From an uncultured Mediterraneibacter sp. (GTDB lineage Bacteria; Bacillota; Clostridia; Lachnospirales; Lachnospiraceae), in assembly GCA_944375765.1 (NCBI GenBank), contig CALWAR010000120.1, forward strand, positions 1-59,873: a DNA stretch of 59,873 bases, in the 5' to 3' direction. A model generated the notes under the pieces. It had not been told where the DNA came from and did no database searches. It worked only from the letters and a program-made list of their open reading frames with translations. The position numbers and the translations under genes were made by a program. The first letter of the stretch is position 1. Every line of letters starts with the position of its first letter. Of this stretch, positions 1-8,727 are shown one piece after another.

Positions 1-2
1 CG

Positions 3-845
3 TTGCCTTCTCTGCGCATTGACGCATTCTCTCTGGACGTCATGAGCAAGGTCCAGGATGTGAGGAAGAGCAGCCTGACATTTGCTCCCGAAGCAGGATC
101 CCAGCGTATGCGCAACGTTATCAACAAAGGGCTGACAGAGGAAGATATCATGACCGGCGCCGGACAGGCATTTGAGGGCGGATGGACAAAAGTGAAGCTC
201 TATTTCATGCTGGGACTTCCGACCGAGACAGAAGAAGATATGAAAGAGATTGCCAGACTCTCTGACCGCGTGGCGCGCAGATATTACGAGATCCCGAAAG
301 AGCAGCGGCACGGAAAATGTCAGATCACGGCCAGTTCTTCTTTCTTCGTTCCAAAACCTTTTACACCATTCCAGTGGGCGTCCATGTATACCGCAGAAGA
401 GTATGCCCGCAGAGCGCACATAGTAAACGACGAATTCCGCGAACAGCTTAACCGTAAGAGTCTGAAATACAACTGGCACGACGCGCAGGTTACTGTTCTT
501 GAGGGCGTCATGGCGAGAGGCGACCGCAGGATCGCACCTGTGATAGAAGAGGCCTACCGTCTGGGCTGTCTCTTCGACTCATGGACGGAGACGTTTTGCA
601 ACGACCTCTGGATGCAGGCATTTGAGAACACAAATGTGGATATCTCTTTCTATAATCAGCGACCGCGTGGAAAAGATGAGATTTTCCCCTGGGATTTCAT
701 CGATATCGGTGTCAGCCGTTCGTTCCTTTACCGGGAATGGGAGAGGGCAATGAGTGAAACAGTGACTCCAAACTGCCGTGACAAGTGTTCCGGCTGCGGA
801 GCCGCATGCTTTGGAGGAGGCGTCTGTTATGAAAGCGAGAATTAA
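3..845 (+). CDS. C-terminal part of TIGR03960-type B12-binding/radical SAM protein (5' truncated)
   Basis: The reading frame is open from the window edge, so the true start and the N-terminal B12-binding region lie upstream. What remains is the back half of a radical SAM protein: LTFAPEAGSQRMR and VKLYFMLGLPTETEEDM are typical of the TIM barrel after the iron-sulfur site. The tail carries a Cys-rich motif (CRDKCSGCGAACFGGGVC). The final codons overlap the next gene by 17 bp. In Clostridia this family is found beside TIGR03936 and RNase G, as here, which supports the assignment. The reaction is not established; a role in RNA or ribosome modification is only an inference from the neighbours. 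Confidence 0.82.
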   Translation: MPSLRIDAFSLDVMSKVQDVRKSSLTFAPEAGSQRMRNVINKGLTEEDIMTGAGQAFEGGWTKVKLYFMLGLPTETEEDMKEIARLSDRVARRYYEIPKEQRHGKCQITASSSFFVPKPFTPFQWASMYTAEEYARRAHIVNDEFREQLNRKSLKYNWHDAQVTVLEGVMARGDRRIAPVIEEAYRLGCLFDSWTETFCNDLWMQAFENTNVDISFYNQRPRGKDEIFPWDFIDIGVSRSFLYREWERAMSETVTPNCRDKCSGCGAACFGGGVCYESEN

Positions 846-1581
846 GTTTAGAAAATATGGCGCTTTGAAGTTCATCGGGCACCTGGACGTGATGCGTTAT
901 TTTCAGAAAGTCATGCGCAGGGCGGACATCCCGATCGCGTTTACCGGAGGGTTCAGTCCGCATATGATCATGTCTTTTGCCAGTCCTCTGGGGATCGGCC
1001 TTGAGAGCGACGGAGAATATCTGGATATCGAGCTCACCGAGCCGATCGCAGGCAGAGAAGCTGTGCGCAGGATGAATGCCGTAAGCGCCGACGGCATAGA
1101 AGTGCTGAGTTTCCGACAGATCGCAGAAGAAAAGAAAATGACCGGCATGACAATCCTTGCCGCCGCAGACTATCTGATCTCTACCCGACAAAGCATGAAA
1201 TCAGATTGTATACACGTACACAATCTTCTCCCAGGCGATTGGAAAGAGCGATTTAGCGCTTTTATGGACCAGGATGAGATCCGTGTCGTAAAGCAGACGA
1301 AGAGAAGTGAAAGAGAAGTGAATCTGCGCCCTCTGATCTTTCAGTGGAGCTTTCGCGGTGATTCGATTTTTGTCCGGTCGGCCGCCGGAAGCGCTGAGAA
1401 CTTAAAGCCGGACCTGATCGTGGATGCTTTTCTGAAATATATGGGGGATTCTATATCCTGTACAGAACTGCCGGATGCCGGACTTTTTATTTACCGCAGG
1501 CTTGAGATGTATGCAGATACCGGAAAAGACGGAAAGAGAAATCTTGTCACACTGGAATCTCTCGGAGGTGAAATCCATTGA
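829..1581 (+). CDS. TIGR03936 family radical-SAM-associated protein (DUF2344)
   Basis: A 250-residue protein beginning MKARIKFRKYGALKFIGHLD, the characteristic opening of the TIGR03936/DUF2344 family. I chose the ATG at 829 over an upstream in-frame start because the family begins at this motif; AGGAGG lies just upstream inside the preceding gene. It overlaps that gene by 17 bp, suggesting translational coupling and a shared function. The protein is always found with, or fused to, the radical SAM partner. No catalytic role is known, so it is best described as an accessory subunit of unknown substrate. Confidence 0.85.
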   Translation: MKARIKFRKYGALKFIGHLDVMRYFQKVMRRADIPIAFTGGFSPHMIMSFASPLGIGLESDGEYLDIELTEPIAGREAVRRMNAVSADGIEVLSFRQIAEEKKMTGMTILAAADYLISTRQSMKSDCIHVHNLLPGDWKERFSAFMDQDEIRVVKQTKRSEREVNLRPLIFQWSFRGDSIFVRSAAGSAENLKPDLIVDAFLKYMGDSISCTELPDAGLFIYRRLEMYADTGKDGKRNLVTLESLGGEIH

Positions 1582-2771
1582 AACGAAAAGTCCTGATAGA
1601 AAAAAGAGACGGTAAGATAAGGACGTATTTCATCGAAGATGATGATATCGTTGAGATCCACAGTACGCCGGTGTCCGGCGGGGAAGCAGACATGCACCGG
1701 CTGGGCGATATCTATATCGGGAAAGTATGCAATATCGTCCCTAATATAGGCGCGGCGTTCATTGAGATTGGCAAAGGCGTTAACTGCTACTATGATATGA
1801 AAGACGCGGCCAGCGCTATATTTACACGTAAGTCTGGAAAAAAGGCGCTGTGCATCGGTGATGAGCTGGTCGTTCAGATCAGCCGCGAAGCAGTCAAAAC
1901 GAAATCCCCTACTGTGACAAGTAATCTCAGTTTTACCGGAAGATATGCAGTGCTGACTCACGGGAACACGCGGATCGGCGTTTCCTCCAAGATTCCAAAG
2001 CCTCTGAGAGAAACATATAAAAAAGAACTGAGCGGGCTGCAGAATGATGATTTCGGCATCATTATCCGTACAAACGCAAAAGACGCCCCGCTTGAGGATG
2101 CGGCGGATGAGATCATTGCCCTGCGGGAAGAATATTACAGCCTGATCCGCGCGGCTCAGACAAGAATATGTTTTTCCTGTCTGAAATCAGCGCCGCCGTC
2201 ATACATAGCAGACCTGAAAAATGTATATATGGACGGTATGGAGGCTGTCATCGTCGGAGACAAAGACTTGTATACACGTATACATTTATATTTTCAGTCA
2301 GAACTTCCGGAAAAACTCGGACTTCTGAAACTGTATGACGATCCGTCTTTTCCTCTCGATAAACTTTACGGTACACAGACTATACTTGACAGGGCGCTTA
2401 TGGAACGGGCCTGGCTGAAAACCGGCGGATATCTTATCATCCAGCCCACGGAAGCACTGACCGTAATCGATGTCAACTCCGGGAAAAACACATCGAAAAG
2501 GGGCAGCGAGGAAGGCGCCCTGAAAGTAAATCTCGAGGCGGCAAGAGAAGCTGCCCGTCAGATCCGTCTGCGCAATCTGTCCGGTATTATCCTGGTGGAT
2601 TTTATCAATCAGAAAAAGGATGAGAACACGCAGAAGCTGCTGAACGAATTCAAATTCTTTCTGGCACAGGATCCGGTCCGGACTACACTCGTGGATGTAA
2701 CGGCGCTCGGTCTGGTAGAAGTCACAAGAAAAAAGATCCGCCGCCCACTGTATGAGGAAGAGCAGCAGTAA
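1578..2771 (+). CDS. rng: Ribonuclease G/E family endoribonuclease
   Basis: A 397-residue Rne/Rng-type endoribonuclease. The N-terminus (KRKVLIEKRDGKIRTYFIED) leads into an S1-like region (GDIYIGKVCNIVPNIGAAFIEIG), and the catalytic part shows LTVIDVNSGKNTSKRG and GIILVDFINQKK, which carry the conserved acidic metal-binding residues. The family processes 16S rRNA 5' ends and degrades mRNA. At under 400 residues it is compact and lacks the RNase E scaffold tail. The start is a TTG at 1578 overlapping the previous stop (TTGA), with GGAGG at 1564-1568, so translation is probably coupled to the upstream gene. Confidence 0.9.
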   Translation: MKRKVLIEKRDGKIRTYFIEDDDIVEIHSTPVSGGEADMHRLGDIYIGKVCNIVPNIGAAFIEIGKGVNCYYDMKDAASAIFTRKSGKKALCIGDELVVQISREAVKTKSPTVTSNLSFTGRYAVLTHGNTRIGVSSKIPKPLRETYKKELSGLQNDDFGIIIRTNAKDAPLEDAADEIIALREEYYSLIRAAQTRICFSCLKSAPPSYIADLKNVYMDGMEAVIVGDKDLYTRIHLYFQSELPEKLGLLKLYDDPSFPLDKLYGTQTILDRALMERAWLKTGGYLIIQPTEALTVIDVNSGKNTSKRGSEEGALKVNLEAAREAARQIRLRNLSGIILVDFINQKKDENTQKLLNEFKFFLAQDPVRTTLVDVTALGLVEVTRKKIRRPLYEEEQQ

Positions 2772-2824
2772 AAGAATCCGCTGCTGTTCCGACATCCACG
2801 CCTGTATTTTTTCGCATTTTCCCG

Positions 2825-2853
2825 TTTACAACCCGGGGATACGGCGTTATAAT
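2825..2853 (+). promoter_or_regulatory. Sigma-A-type promoter for aspartate kinase
   Basis: TTTACA at 2825-2830 and TATAAT at 2848-2853 are separated by exactly 17 bp. The promoter lies in the 210-bp gap after rng and gives a leader of about 120 nt before the kinase start. I saw no terminator after rng and no recognisable lysine riboswitch in the leader. Confidence 0.75.
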
Positions 2854-2981
2854 ATTGAATCGAGAGCGTCCGTATGGAGAACGGCAGAGATGATATACGA
2901 CTTTGCATGTGATGCGGGACGGACTGTTTCGTTAATGGCAGATATTATAATGAAGAGACACATTTGGAGGAAGTGAAAGAA

Positions 2982-4301
2982 ATGAAGAAAGTGGTTAAGT
3001 TCGGCGGAAGTTCTCTGGCTAACGCTGACCAGTTCAAGAAAGTCGGCGCGATCATCAGCGAGGATGAGTCCAGAAGATATGTAGTGCCGTCAGCTCCCGG
3101 AAAGCGTTTTTCAAGCGATACGAAAGTAACGGATATGCTTTACGCCTGTTATGAGTCCGCTGTCTCCGGTGATGATTTTACAGAACTGCTCAGTCAGATC
3201 AAAGAGCGGTATCAGGAGATCACAGACGGGCTGGGGCTTACATTTTCACTGGACGATGACTTTGAGAAGATCAGAGAGGATTTCAGCGATAAGGCCGGGC
3301 AGGACTATGCGGCGTCAAGAGGAGAGTTCCTGAACGGAAAGATCATGGCTGCCTACCTGGATTATGATTTTATCGATGCGGCGGAAGTCATACGTTTTGA
3401 CGATGACGGATCATTCAATGCTGACATCACAAATGAGCTTCTCGCCAGAAAGCTCGATGCCAGACGCACGGCTGTGATCCCCGGCTTTTACGGAGCAAAA
3501 GAGAGCGGCGAAGTTGTGACGTTCTCCCGGGGCGGATCCGATATCACAGGCTCGCTTGTAGCGCTTGCTGTCGGCGCGGATCTCTACGAGAACTGGACAG
3601 ATGTATCCGGGTTCCTGATCGCGGATCCCAGAATCGTCCGAAACCCGAAATCCATCGAGACAATCACTTACAAGGAGCTGCGCGAGCTGTCTTACATGGG
3701 CGCAAGCGTCCTCCATGAAGATGCGATCTTTCCGGTCAGGAAAGCAGGCATCCCGATCAATATCAGAAATACAAATGCTCCCGCAGATAAAGGGACTCTT
3801 ATCGTAGAGAGCACATGCCGTCAGCCAAAATACACGATAACAGGAATTGCCGGAACAGACGGGTTTGTAGCGGTCACGGTAGAAAAGGCAATGATGAACT
3901 CCGAAGTAGGCTTCTGCCGGAAAGTACTCCAGGTATTCGAGGACAACGGCATATCCATCGAGCATATGCCTTCCGGAATTGACACAATGTCCATTTTTGT
4001 CAGTAAAGACACCTTTGAGGACAAGGAACAGAAAATCCTTTCCGATATCTACAAGACCGTAAATCCTGATCACATAGAGCTCGAATCCGATCTTGCGCTG
4101 ATCGCGATCGTAGGGCGCGGAATGAAGTCGACAAGAGGAACAGCAGGCAGGATCTTCTCTGCGCTGGCGCACGCACATATCAATGTCAAAATGATCGATC
4201 AGGGTTCCAGCGAGCTGAATATCATCGTCGGCGTCCGCCACGAAGACTTCAAAGATGCGATACGCGCGTTGTATGAGATTTTTGTCCTTACCCAGATCTA
4301 G
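2982..4301 (+). CDS. Aspartate kinase
   Basis: A 439-residue monofunctional aspartokinase, catalysing ATP-dependent phosphorylation of L-aspartate, the first step toward lysine, threonine, methionine and diaminopimelate. The N-terminal kinase signature KFGGSSLANADQF and the loop SRGGSDITGS are clear. The C-terminal ~140 residues form tandem ACT regulatory domains (IAGTDGFVAVTVEKAMMN and ALIAIVGRGMKSTRG). The ATG at 2982 is chosen because GGAGG at 2966-2970 is 11 bp upstream; an earlier in-frame TTG at 2964 would overlap that site. Which amino acid inhibits it cannot be told from sequence alone, so no lysC/thrA symbol is given. Confidence 0.93.
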   Translation: MKKVVKFGGSSLANADQFKKVGAIISEDESRRYVVPSAPGKRFSSDTKVTDMLYACYESAVSGDDFTELLSQIKERYQEITDGLGLTFSLDDDFEKIREDFSDKAGQDYAASRGEFLNGKIMAAYLDYDFIDAAEVIRFDDDGSFNADITNELLARKLDARRTAVIPGFYGAKESGEVVTFSRGGSDITGSLVALAVGADLYENWTDVSGFLIADPRIVRNPKSIETITYKELRELSYMGASVLHEDAIFPVRKAGIPINIRNTNAPADKGTLIVESTCRQPKYTITGIAGTDGFVAVTVEKAMMNSEVGFCRKVLQVFEDNGISIEHMPSGIDTMSIFVSKDTFEDKEQKILSDIYKTVNPDHIELESDLALIAIVGRGMKSTRGTAGRIFSALAHAHINVKMIDQGSSELNIIVGVRHEDFKDAIRALYEIFVLTQI

Positions 4302-4322
4302 GAAAGGCGGGAGACTTTTAAA

Positions 4323-4742
4323 ATGAATATCCTGTTCTTTTTAAGGCCGAAAAGTGAAGTTGCGTATGTACATGACTACGGCACTCTGAGCCAGGTGCTC
4401 GAGACGATGGAATATCACAAATACGCCTCTATTCCCATGTTAAATAAAGCGGGAGAGTATGTCGGGACGATCACAGAGGGCGACCTTCTCTGGGGGATCA
4501 AGCGATATACGAACCTGAACCTGAAAGAGGCCGAAAACATATTTATCCGGGATTTTCCGCGAAAAGCGGATTACGCGCCGGTTTCCATAAACTCTGATAT
4601 GGAAGATCTCATAAGGAAATCCATGGATCAGAATTTCGTTCCGGTAGTGGACGACCAGAAGAAATTCATCGGGATTGTGACACGCAGGAGCATTATTGAA
4701 TATTGCTATGAAAAGCTGAAAAATCTTCCCGAAAAGTGTTGA
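4323..4742 (+). CDS. CBS-domain protein
   Basis: A 139-residue protein made essentially of two CBS motifs: residues about 5-60 (MEYHKYASIPMLNKAGEYVG) and 80-135 (QNFVPVVDDQKKFIGIVTRR). CBS pairs usually bind adenine nucleotides and act as regulatory sensors. No enzymatic domain is attached. It sits 21 bp after aspartate kinase with a GGCGGGAG-like ribosome-binding site, so it is probably co-transcribed; any regulatory link to that enzyme is inference. The last codons overlap the -35 box of the rplU promoter. Confidence 0.8.
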   Translation: MNILFFLRPKSEVAYVHDYGTLSQVLETMEYHKYASIPMLNKAGEYVGTITEGDLLWGIKRYTNLNLKEAENIFIRDFPRKADYAPVSINSDMEDLIRKSMDQNFVPVVDDQKKFIGIVTRRSIIEYCYEKLKNLPEKC

Positions 4743-4768
4743 CTGTTTAAAAAGCAGTATGCTATACT
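4739..4768 (+). promoter_or_regulatory. Promoter of rplU operon
   Basis: TTGACT (4739-4744) and TATACT (4763-4768) with an 18-bp spacer. The -35 overlaps the stop region of the CBS gene. Transcription would start near 4775, just ahead of the L21 leader. Confidence 0.75.
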
Positions 4769-4774
4769 GTACCA

Positions 4775-4857
4775 GTATGCCGCACAGCGAGGTTTTGTAA
4801 GCCCTGCAGTTTCTGCAGGCACCAAAGCTGGCGAGTAATGTTTATAGGAGGTGCCAT
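4775..4857 (+). ncRNA. Ribosomal protein L21 leader (cis-regulatory RNA)
   Basis: The ~83-nt leader between the promoter and rplU contains a compact CCTGCAG/CTGCAGG hairpin (about 4803-4819) followed by a conserved-looking GCACCAAAGCTGGCGAG segment and then the ribosome-binding site AGGAGGTG. Position and arrangement match the Firmicute L21 leader, thought to let L21 repress its own operon. The call rests on position and hairpin; a covariance-model search would settle it. Confidence 0.65.
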
Positions 4858-5166
4858 ATGTACGCGATCATAGCAACAGGTGGTAAACAGTACAAGGTAG
4901 CTGAAGGCGATATCATTAAAGTAGAGAAGCTTGGTGTGGATGCCGGAGAGACTTACACATTCGACCGGGTTCTCGCTGTAAATAACGACAGGCTGGTCGT
5001 TGGCAATCCGACTGTTGAAGGCGCAACGGTTACGGCTTCTGTGATCGGCGACGGAAAAGCGAAGAAAGTTGTCGTTTACAAGTACAAGAGAAAGACCGGC
5101 TATCATAAGAAAAATGGTCACAGACAGCAGTATACGGCTGTCAGGATCGACAAGATCAACGCTTAG
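4858..5166 (+). CDS. rplU: 50S ribosomal protein L21
   Basis: A 102-residue protein of normal family length. It begins [20 protein letters not shown] and ends in the basic [20 protein letters not shown] region that contacts 23S rRNA. AGGAGG lies just upstream of the ATG. First gene of the rplU-prp-rpmA operon, expressed from the promoter at 4739-4768 and probably autoregulated through its leader. Confidence 0.98.
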   Translation: MYAIIATGGKQYKVAEGDIIKVEKLGVDAGETYTFDRVLAVNNDRLVVGNPTVEGATVTASVIGDGKAKKVVVYKYKRKTGYHKKNGHRQQYTAVRIDKINA

Positions 5167-5174
5167 TCATCCAT

Positions 5175-5507
5175 ATGATCACGGTGACTATTTATAAGAC
5201 CGACAGGCATGAATATGCAGGCTTCGATATATCGGGGCATGCAGGTTATTCCGATGCCGGAAGCGACGTTGTATGCGCCGCTGCGTCTGCGATCGTCATA
5301 AATACGATCAATTCGATCGGGCAGTTCACGGACGACAGGACAAGCAGCGTATCCGACGAGGAGTCAGGTGCGATCGAATTTCGTTTCAGACAGATTCCCT
5401 CGCACGATGCCTCGCTTTTGCTGGATTCCATGGTTCTTGGTCTGGAACAGATAGAAGACAGCAGCGAATATGAACCATACATTGACATTATTTTCAAGGA
5501 GGTGTAA
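5175..5507 (+). CDS. prp: Ribosomal-processing cysteine protease Prp
   Basis: A 110-residue YsxB/Prp family protease. The catalytic pair is visible as His22 and Cys34 in [18 protein letters not shown], the same spacing as characterised Prp. In Firmicutes lacking a mature-start L27, Prp removes the N-terminal extension of L27, a step needed for ribosome assembly. It sits between rplU and rpmA, and the downstream L27 carries the expected extension, so enzyme and substrate are encoded side by side. Confidence 0.93.
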   Translation: MITVTIYKTDRHEYAGFDISGHAGYSDAGSDVVCAAASAIVINTINSIGQFTDDRTSSVSDEESGAIEFRFRQIPSHDASLLLDSMVLGLEQIEDSSEYEPYIDIIFKEV

Positions 5508-5512
5508 GAACC

Positions 5513-5797
5513 ATGATGAAAATGAATCTTCAGTTTTTTGCTCATAAAAAGGGAGTTGGTTCCACAAAGAACGGACGTGACTCAGAGTCTAAGAGACTGG
5601 GCGCGAAGAGAGCTGACGGACAGTTTGTAAAAGCCGGCAACATTCTCTACAGACAGCGCGGAACAAAGATCCATCCGGGCGTGAACGTAGGACGCGGCGG
5701 AGACGACACTCTGTTCGCACTGGCAGACGGTGTTGTAAGATACGAGAGAAAAGGAAGAGATAAGAAGCAGGTTTCTATCTATCCGGTAGCTGAGTAA
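5513..5797 (+). CDS. rpmA: 50S ribosomal protein L27 with cleavable N-terminal extension
   Basis: A 94-residue L27. The opening [20 protein letters not shown] carries an extension ending in the Prp recognition region ([10 protein letters not shown]); cleavage after the FF would expose AHKKG, the mature end that reaches the peptidyl-transferase centre. AAGGAGGTG at 5496-5504 supports ATG 5513, with ATG 5516 as an alternative. The body ([20 protein letters not shown]) is typical L27. A terminator hairpin follows. Confidence 0.97.
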   Translation: MMKMNLQFFAHKKGVGSTKNGRDSESKRLGAKRADGQFVKAGNILYRQRGTKIHPGVNVGRGGDDTLFALADGVVRYERKGRDKKQVSIYPVAE

Positions 5798-5804
5798 AAC
5801 AGTC

Positions 5805-5836
5805 AGGCCCCAGACATTTACAGTCTGGGGCCTTTA
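5805..5836 (+). terminator. Intrinsic terminator after rpmA
   Basis: Perfect 11-bp GC-rich stem (AGGCCCCAGAC/GTCTGGGGCCT, 5805-5815 with 5823-5833), a 7-nt loop and a short T run. No separate promoter is obvious before obg, so partial read-through is likely. Confidence 0.75.
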
Positions 5837-5863
5837 TCGCATTATCAGAGAAAAGGAGACGTT

Positions 5864-7147
5864 ATGTTCGCTGACAGAGCTAAAATATATATCAGATCCG
5901 GAAAGGGCGGTGACGGACACTGCAGCTTCCGGAGAGAACTCTACGTGCCAAACGGCGGTCCGGACGGCGGCGACGGCGGCCGGGGCGGCGATCTGATCTT
6001 TGAAGTAGACAAAGGGCTTAATACACTGTCTGATTACCGCCACAGGCGCAAATATGCGGCAGGAGACGGCGAGCCCGGCGGAAAGCGCAGGTGTCACGGC
6101 AAAGACGGAAAGGATCTTGTATTATATGTACCTGAGGGCACCGTTATCAAAGAAGCCGTCTCGGGAAAAGTGATCGCAGATATGTCGGGAGATAACCGAC
6201 GGCAGATGGTGTTAAAAGGCGGAAAAGGAGGCCTTGGCAATCAGCACTTTGCAACTGCGACCATGCAGGTGCCGAAATATGCGCAGCCCGGTCAGCCTGC
6301 ACGCGAGCTCGAGGTCAGCCTTGAACTCAAAGTGATCGCAGACGTCGGCCTGGTCGGTTTCCCGAATGTCGGAAAATCCACCCTCCTTTCCAGAGTGACA
6401 AACGCAGAGCCGAAGATCGCCAACTACCACTTCACAACGCTGAGCCCGAATCTTGGTGTTGTTGATCTGGACGGCGCAAAAGGATTCGTCATGGCGGATA
6501 TCCCCGGACTCATCGAAGGAGCTTCCGAGGGCGTCGGACTGGGACACGAATTCCTGCGTCATATTGAACGCACGAAGCTTATGATCCACGTGGTGGATGT
6601 TGCAGGAACAGAAGGCCGCGATCCCATCGACGATATCTATAAGATCAATGCGGAACTTGAGGCGTATAACCCGGAGATCGCGAAACGTCCCCAGGTAATC
6701 GCAGCCAACAAAACAGACCTGATCTATGAGACGGATGAAGATTCGGTGGAGCGTCTGAAACAGGAATTTGAACCAAAAGGGATCCGCGTATTCCCGATTT
6801 CCGGTGCAACAGGGAAAGGCGTGCCCGAGCTTCTCTATTATGTAAGCTCGCAGCTTGATACCATGGACCGGAACCCGGTTGTATTTGAGCAGGAGTATTT
6901 CCCGGAGGACGAGCTGATCTACGAAGAACTTCCCTTTACAGTGGAAGTAGAAGATGGCATATATGTTGTGGAGGGACCGAAGATTGAGAAAATGCTCGGT
7001 TATACGAACCTCGATTCAGAAAAAGGCTTCTCATTCTTCCAGAAATTCTTAAAAGAGACCGGAATTCTCGATGAACTGGAGGCGAAAGGCATTCAGGAAG
7101 GCGATACTGTCAGGATGTACGGGCTTCAGTTTGATTACTATAAATAA
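5864..7147 (+). CDS. obg: Obg family GTPase
   Basis: A 427-residue GTPase in 50S subunit assembly and stress control. The Gly-rich Obg fold fills residues 1-158 (SGKGGDGHCSFRRE, GGDGGRGGD). The G domain follows with G1 GFPNVGKST, switch I NYHFTTLSP, G3 DIPGLIEGA and G4 NKTD. The extended C-terminal OCT domain (~350-427, PFTVEVEDGIYVVEGP) is the form usual in Firmicutes. AAAAGGAGA precedes the ATG. It follows the rpmA terminator and leads a run of ribosome-linked genes. Confidence 0.97.
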   Translation: MFADRAKIYIRSGKGGDGHCSFRRELYVPNGGPDGGDGGRGGDLIFEVDKGLNTLSDYRHRRKYAAGDGEPGGKRRCHGKDGKDLVLYVPEGTVIKEAVSGKVIADMSGDNRRQMVLKGGKGGLGNQHFATATMQVPKYAQPGQPARELEVSLELKVIADVGLVGFPNVGKSTLLSRVTNAEPKIANYHFTTLSPNLGVVDLDGAKGFVMADIPGLIEGASEGVGLGHEFLRHIERTKLMIHVVDVAGTEGRDPIDDIYKINAELEAYNPEIAKRPQVIAANKTDLIYETDEDSVERLKQEFEPKGIRVFPISGATGKGVPELLYYVSSQLDTMDRNPVVFEQEYFPEDELIYEELPFTVEVEDGIYVVEGPKIEKMLGYTNLDSEKGFSFFQKFLKETGILDELEAKGIQEGDTVRMYGLQFDYYK

Positions 7148-7160
7148 AAAGGAGAGAGCG

Positions 7161-7454
7161 ATGACAACAAAACAGCGCGCTTATTTAAAAAGTCTTGCCA
7201 TGACAATGGAGCCCGTCTTCCAGATCGGTAAATCCAGTATGACGCCGGGGCTCACAGAAGCGATCTCGGAGGCCCTTGCCGCCCGGGAACTGATCAAGAT
7301 CAGCGTCCTTAAAAACTGCGCCGATAACCCGCGTGAACTGGCCGGGATCATTGCAGAACGCACCCGCTCAGAGATCGTACAGGTCATAGGCAAGAAGATC
7401 GTGCTTTACCGCGAGGGAAAAGACGACAAGAAGAAAATTTTCCTTCCGCATTAG
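7161..7454 (+). CDS. yhbY: YhbY family CRM-domain RNA-binding protein
   Basis: A 97-residue single CRM domain: MTTKQRAYLKSLAMTMEPVFQIGKSSMTPGL and the loop LKNCADNPRELA. This family binds pre-50S ribosomal particles. I use the ATG at 7161, which has GGAGAGAG immediately upstream; longer in-frame versions run into obg. It lies 13 bp after obg, consistent with one ribosome-biogenesis operon. Confidence 0.93.
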   Translation: MTTKQRAYLKSLAMTMEPVFQIGKSSMTPGLTEAISEALAARELIKISVLKNCADNPRELAGIIAERTRSEIVQVIGKKIVLYREGKDDKKKIFLPH

Positions 7455-7470
7455 GTACAGGGTGAGTCAT

Positions 7471-8085
7471 ATGAAAATCGGAATCATGGGCGGTACGTTT
7501 GATCCGATCCACATCGGGCACCTGCTTCTCGGAGAATTTGCATACGAAAACTTCCATCTGGATGAAATATGGTTTCTTCCAAACGGGAATCCGCCTCATA
7601 AGGCGACAGATGAAAGCGGAGTATCTCTGGAAGACCGCATTGAGATGGCAAAACTTGCAACGGACGACGTTCCTTATTTCCATCTGAACCTCTATGAGGC
7701 GACGGCAAAAAAACATTCATACACCTACAGCACTATGAAAGCATTGTGTGAAATGTATCCGGAGTATGAATTTTTCTTCATACTCGGCGCAGATTCACTG
7801 TTTTCCATCGAGGAATGGAAAAACTTCCGGGAGATCTTTCCATCCTGTACGATCCTCGCTGCAATGAGGGATGACAAAGACACAGAGAGCATGCAGGCCC
7901 AGATCCGCTATCTGAACGAAACATACGGAGCGGATATCCGGCTTCTTCAGGCTCCGCTCGTGGAGATATCCTCGACAACAATACGCAGGAGAGCAGAGAG
8001 AGGCTTAAGCATCCGGTATATGGTGCCGGACGCCGTATCAGAATATATCCGGGGAAACGCTCTCTATAAGACAAGCCCGGAATAA
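7471..8085 (+). CDS. nadD: Nicotinate-mononucleotide adenylyltransferase
   Basis: A 204-residue nucleotidyltransferase that makes deamido-NAD from nicotinate mononucleotide and ATP. It opens with MKIGIMGGTFDPIHIGHLLL, containing the HxGH motif, and later carries EISSTTIRRRAERG, the ISSTxIR motif. ATG 7471 has AGGGTGA a few bases upstream; a GTG at 7462 would overlap it. NadD commonly sits between yhbY and yqeK in Clostridia and Bacilli. Confidence 0.95.
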   Translation: MKIGIMGGTFDPIHIGHLLLGEFAYENFHLDEIWFLPNGNPPHKATDESGVSLEDRIEMAKLATDDVPYFHLNLYEATAKKHSYTYSTMKALCEMYPEYEFFFILGADSLFSIEEWKNFREIFPSCTILAAMRDDKDTESMQAQIRYLNETYGADIRLLQAPLVEISSTTIRRRAERGLSIRYMVPDAVSEYIRGNALYKTSPE

Positions 8086-8106
8086 ATAAAGGAGGATCTG
8101 GCAGTT

Positions 8107-8673
8107 ATGGCAGAAGAACTTCTCAGGATCCGCAAAGATCTGTCCAAAAAGCTGAAGAAAGAACGTCTTGAGCATACGATCGGCGTCATGTACACAGCAG
8201 CCTCGCTCGCAATGCGCTACGGCGCAGATATCCAGAAAGCGCTGACGGCAGGACTTCTGCATGACTGCGGTAAATACTGTTCCGCAAAAGAGCAGATCAG
8301 ACTGTGCAGGAAATATGATATCCGGCTTACAGGATCAGAGCTGGAGATGCCTGCGCTTATCCACGCAAAACTGGGCGCTTATCTTGCCCGTCATGAATAC
8401 AGGATCAAAGATCAGGAGATCCTTGATGCGATTACCTGGCATACAACAGGAAGACCGGGCATGACGCTGCTCGAGAAGATCATTTATATTGCAGACTATA
8501 TCGAGCCAAACCGCAGGATCATCCCCGGGCTGGTGGAAATCCGCGGCATTGTATTTCAGGATATCGACAGGGCCGTATATCTCTCTGCGAAAAATACCAT
8601 CCGGTATCTGAGTGAAAGCGGGAAAGCAGTGGATCCCATGACAGTGAGCACCTGCGACTATTACAGGAAATAA
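8107..8673 (+). CDS. yqeK: YqeK family HD-domain hydrolase (Ap4A hydrolase type)
   Basis: A 188-residue HD-superfamily protein with the metal-binding motif AGLLHDCGKY near residue 55 and further His/Asp residues (LIHAKLGAYLARHEY, AITWHTTG, IADYIEP). Members next to nadD hydrolyse diadenosine tetraphosphate symmetrically to ADP. Start at 8107 follows AAGGAGGATC. The nadD-yqeK-rsfS order is conserved in Firmicutes and strengthens the call. Confidence 0.9.
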   Translation: MAEELLRIRKDLSKKLKKERLEHTIGVMYTAASLAMRYGADIQKALTAGLLHDCGKYCSAKEQIRLCRKYDIRLTGSELEMPALIHAKLGAYLARHEYRIKDQEILDAITWHTTGRPGMTLLEKIIYIADYIEPNRRIIPGLVEIRGIVFQDIDRAVYLSAKNTIRYLSESGKAVDPMTVSTCDYYRK

Positions 8674-8727
8674 AATAAGCGGACAATACAACCAATTAAT
8701 CCATAATAACTGCAAAAGGAGGCATAA

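Noticed and set aside
2752..2976. 74-codon open frame between rng and aspartate kinase
   Set aside because: Starts inside rng, runs through the aspartate kinase promoter and has no ribosome-binding site.
2854..2981. Lysine riboswitch ahead of aspartate kinase
   Set aside because: The leader is only about 120 nt and lacks the long multi-helix core and conserved segments of that riboswitch.
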